Shown here: piece by piece, positions 63,943-64,000 of the stretch
Numbering within the stretch: the first letter of the stretch is position 1
Layout of the letters: each line of letters opens with the position of its first letter
Assembly: GCA_965200925.1 (NCBI GenBank)
Contig: OZ241738.1
Span: forward strand, 744,001 to 808,000
DNA length: 64,000 bases
Origin: WTGU01 sp965200925
Lineage (GTDB): Bacteria; Pseudomonadota; Alphaproteobacteria; UBA828
Reading direction: 5' to 3'
The notes under the pieces: model-generated
What the model was told of the DNA's origin: nothing
What the model saw: only the letters and a program-made list of their open reading frames with translations
Database searches by the model: none
Position numbers and translations under genes: made by a program

Positions 63943-64000
63943 GTCGTCCTCCGGCGTCGGGCGCCCGTTTTGTGTTGCGACAGGCGGAACGGGCTGGAAA

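Overview
By eye the window is very GC-rich (roughly 70%) and gene-dense, with many ATGA, GTGA and TGATG overlaps between neighbouring genes. The sdhE-mfd order, two complete branched-chain-amino-acid-type (Liv) ABC transporters plus an orphan binding protein of the same type, HyuA/HyuB proteins and Gram-negative surface lipoproteins and an autotransporter point to an alphaproteobacterium, perhaps Rhodospirillales-like. That placement is inference; no rRNA or tRNA gene was seen.

Layout. 1-2229: the end of a cluster of Mrp/NADH-dehydrogenase-like proton-translocating membrane subunits. 2230-8089: a surface-lipoprotein region with a degenerate fragment, a TbpB-like lipoprotein split by an IS5-group element with clean target duplications, and a coiled-coil lipoprotein with a frameshift. 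8159-12769: first Liv cluster. 12875-17895: phytanoyl-CoA-dioxygenase-like protein and a HyuAB pair. 18012-20993: DUF924 protein, orphan ParB-like domain, gamma-glutamyltransferase and an NTF2-like protein. 21156-26019: second Liv cluster with a divergent binding protein. 26122-28482: the intact coiled-coil lipoprotein behind a promoter-like element holding a run of 12 C. 28565-32658: CMD-family protein, xanthine phosphoribosyltransferase, and a MoxR/VWA/enoyl-CoA-hydratase operon. 32700-38663: a defence-type island of lower and uneven GC, with a fused restriction-modification gene broken by a frameshift, a TcmP/three-Cys (DUF5131) pair and small unknown genes. 38828-48438: thiolase, then a RutR-like regulator facing a uracil-DNA-glycosylase-family gene across twin palindromes, GMC oxidoreductase, NIPSNAP protein and a nucleoside-type (BMP) ABC transporter. 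48553-56182: a third Liv-type binding protein paired with a second NTF2-like protein, an unknown lipoprotein, GST, amidohydrolase, luciferase-like oxidoreductase and a PLP ammonia-lyase. 56179-63942: sdhE, mfd, a large autotransporter and pterin dehydratase.

How it works together. Much of the window is uptake and breakdown of small nitrogen compounds: Liv and BMP transporters beside HyuAB, gamma-glutamyltransferase, amidohydrolase, ammonia-lyase and phosphoribosyltransferase genes. The rest is surface variation (three related lipoprotein loci, two of them broken, one with a possible phase-variable promoter, plus an autotransporter) and defence. The observations most worth following are the C12 promoter, the mosaic lipoprotein family, the RutR-like/uracil-DNA-glycosylase operator pair, the twice-repeated binding-protein/NTF2-like pairing and the TcmP/DUF5131 pair beside the broken restriction-modification gene.
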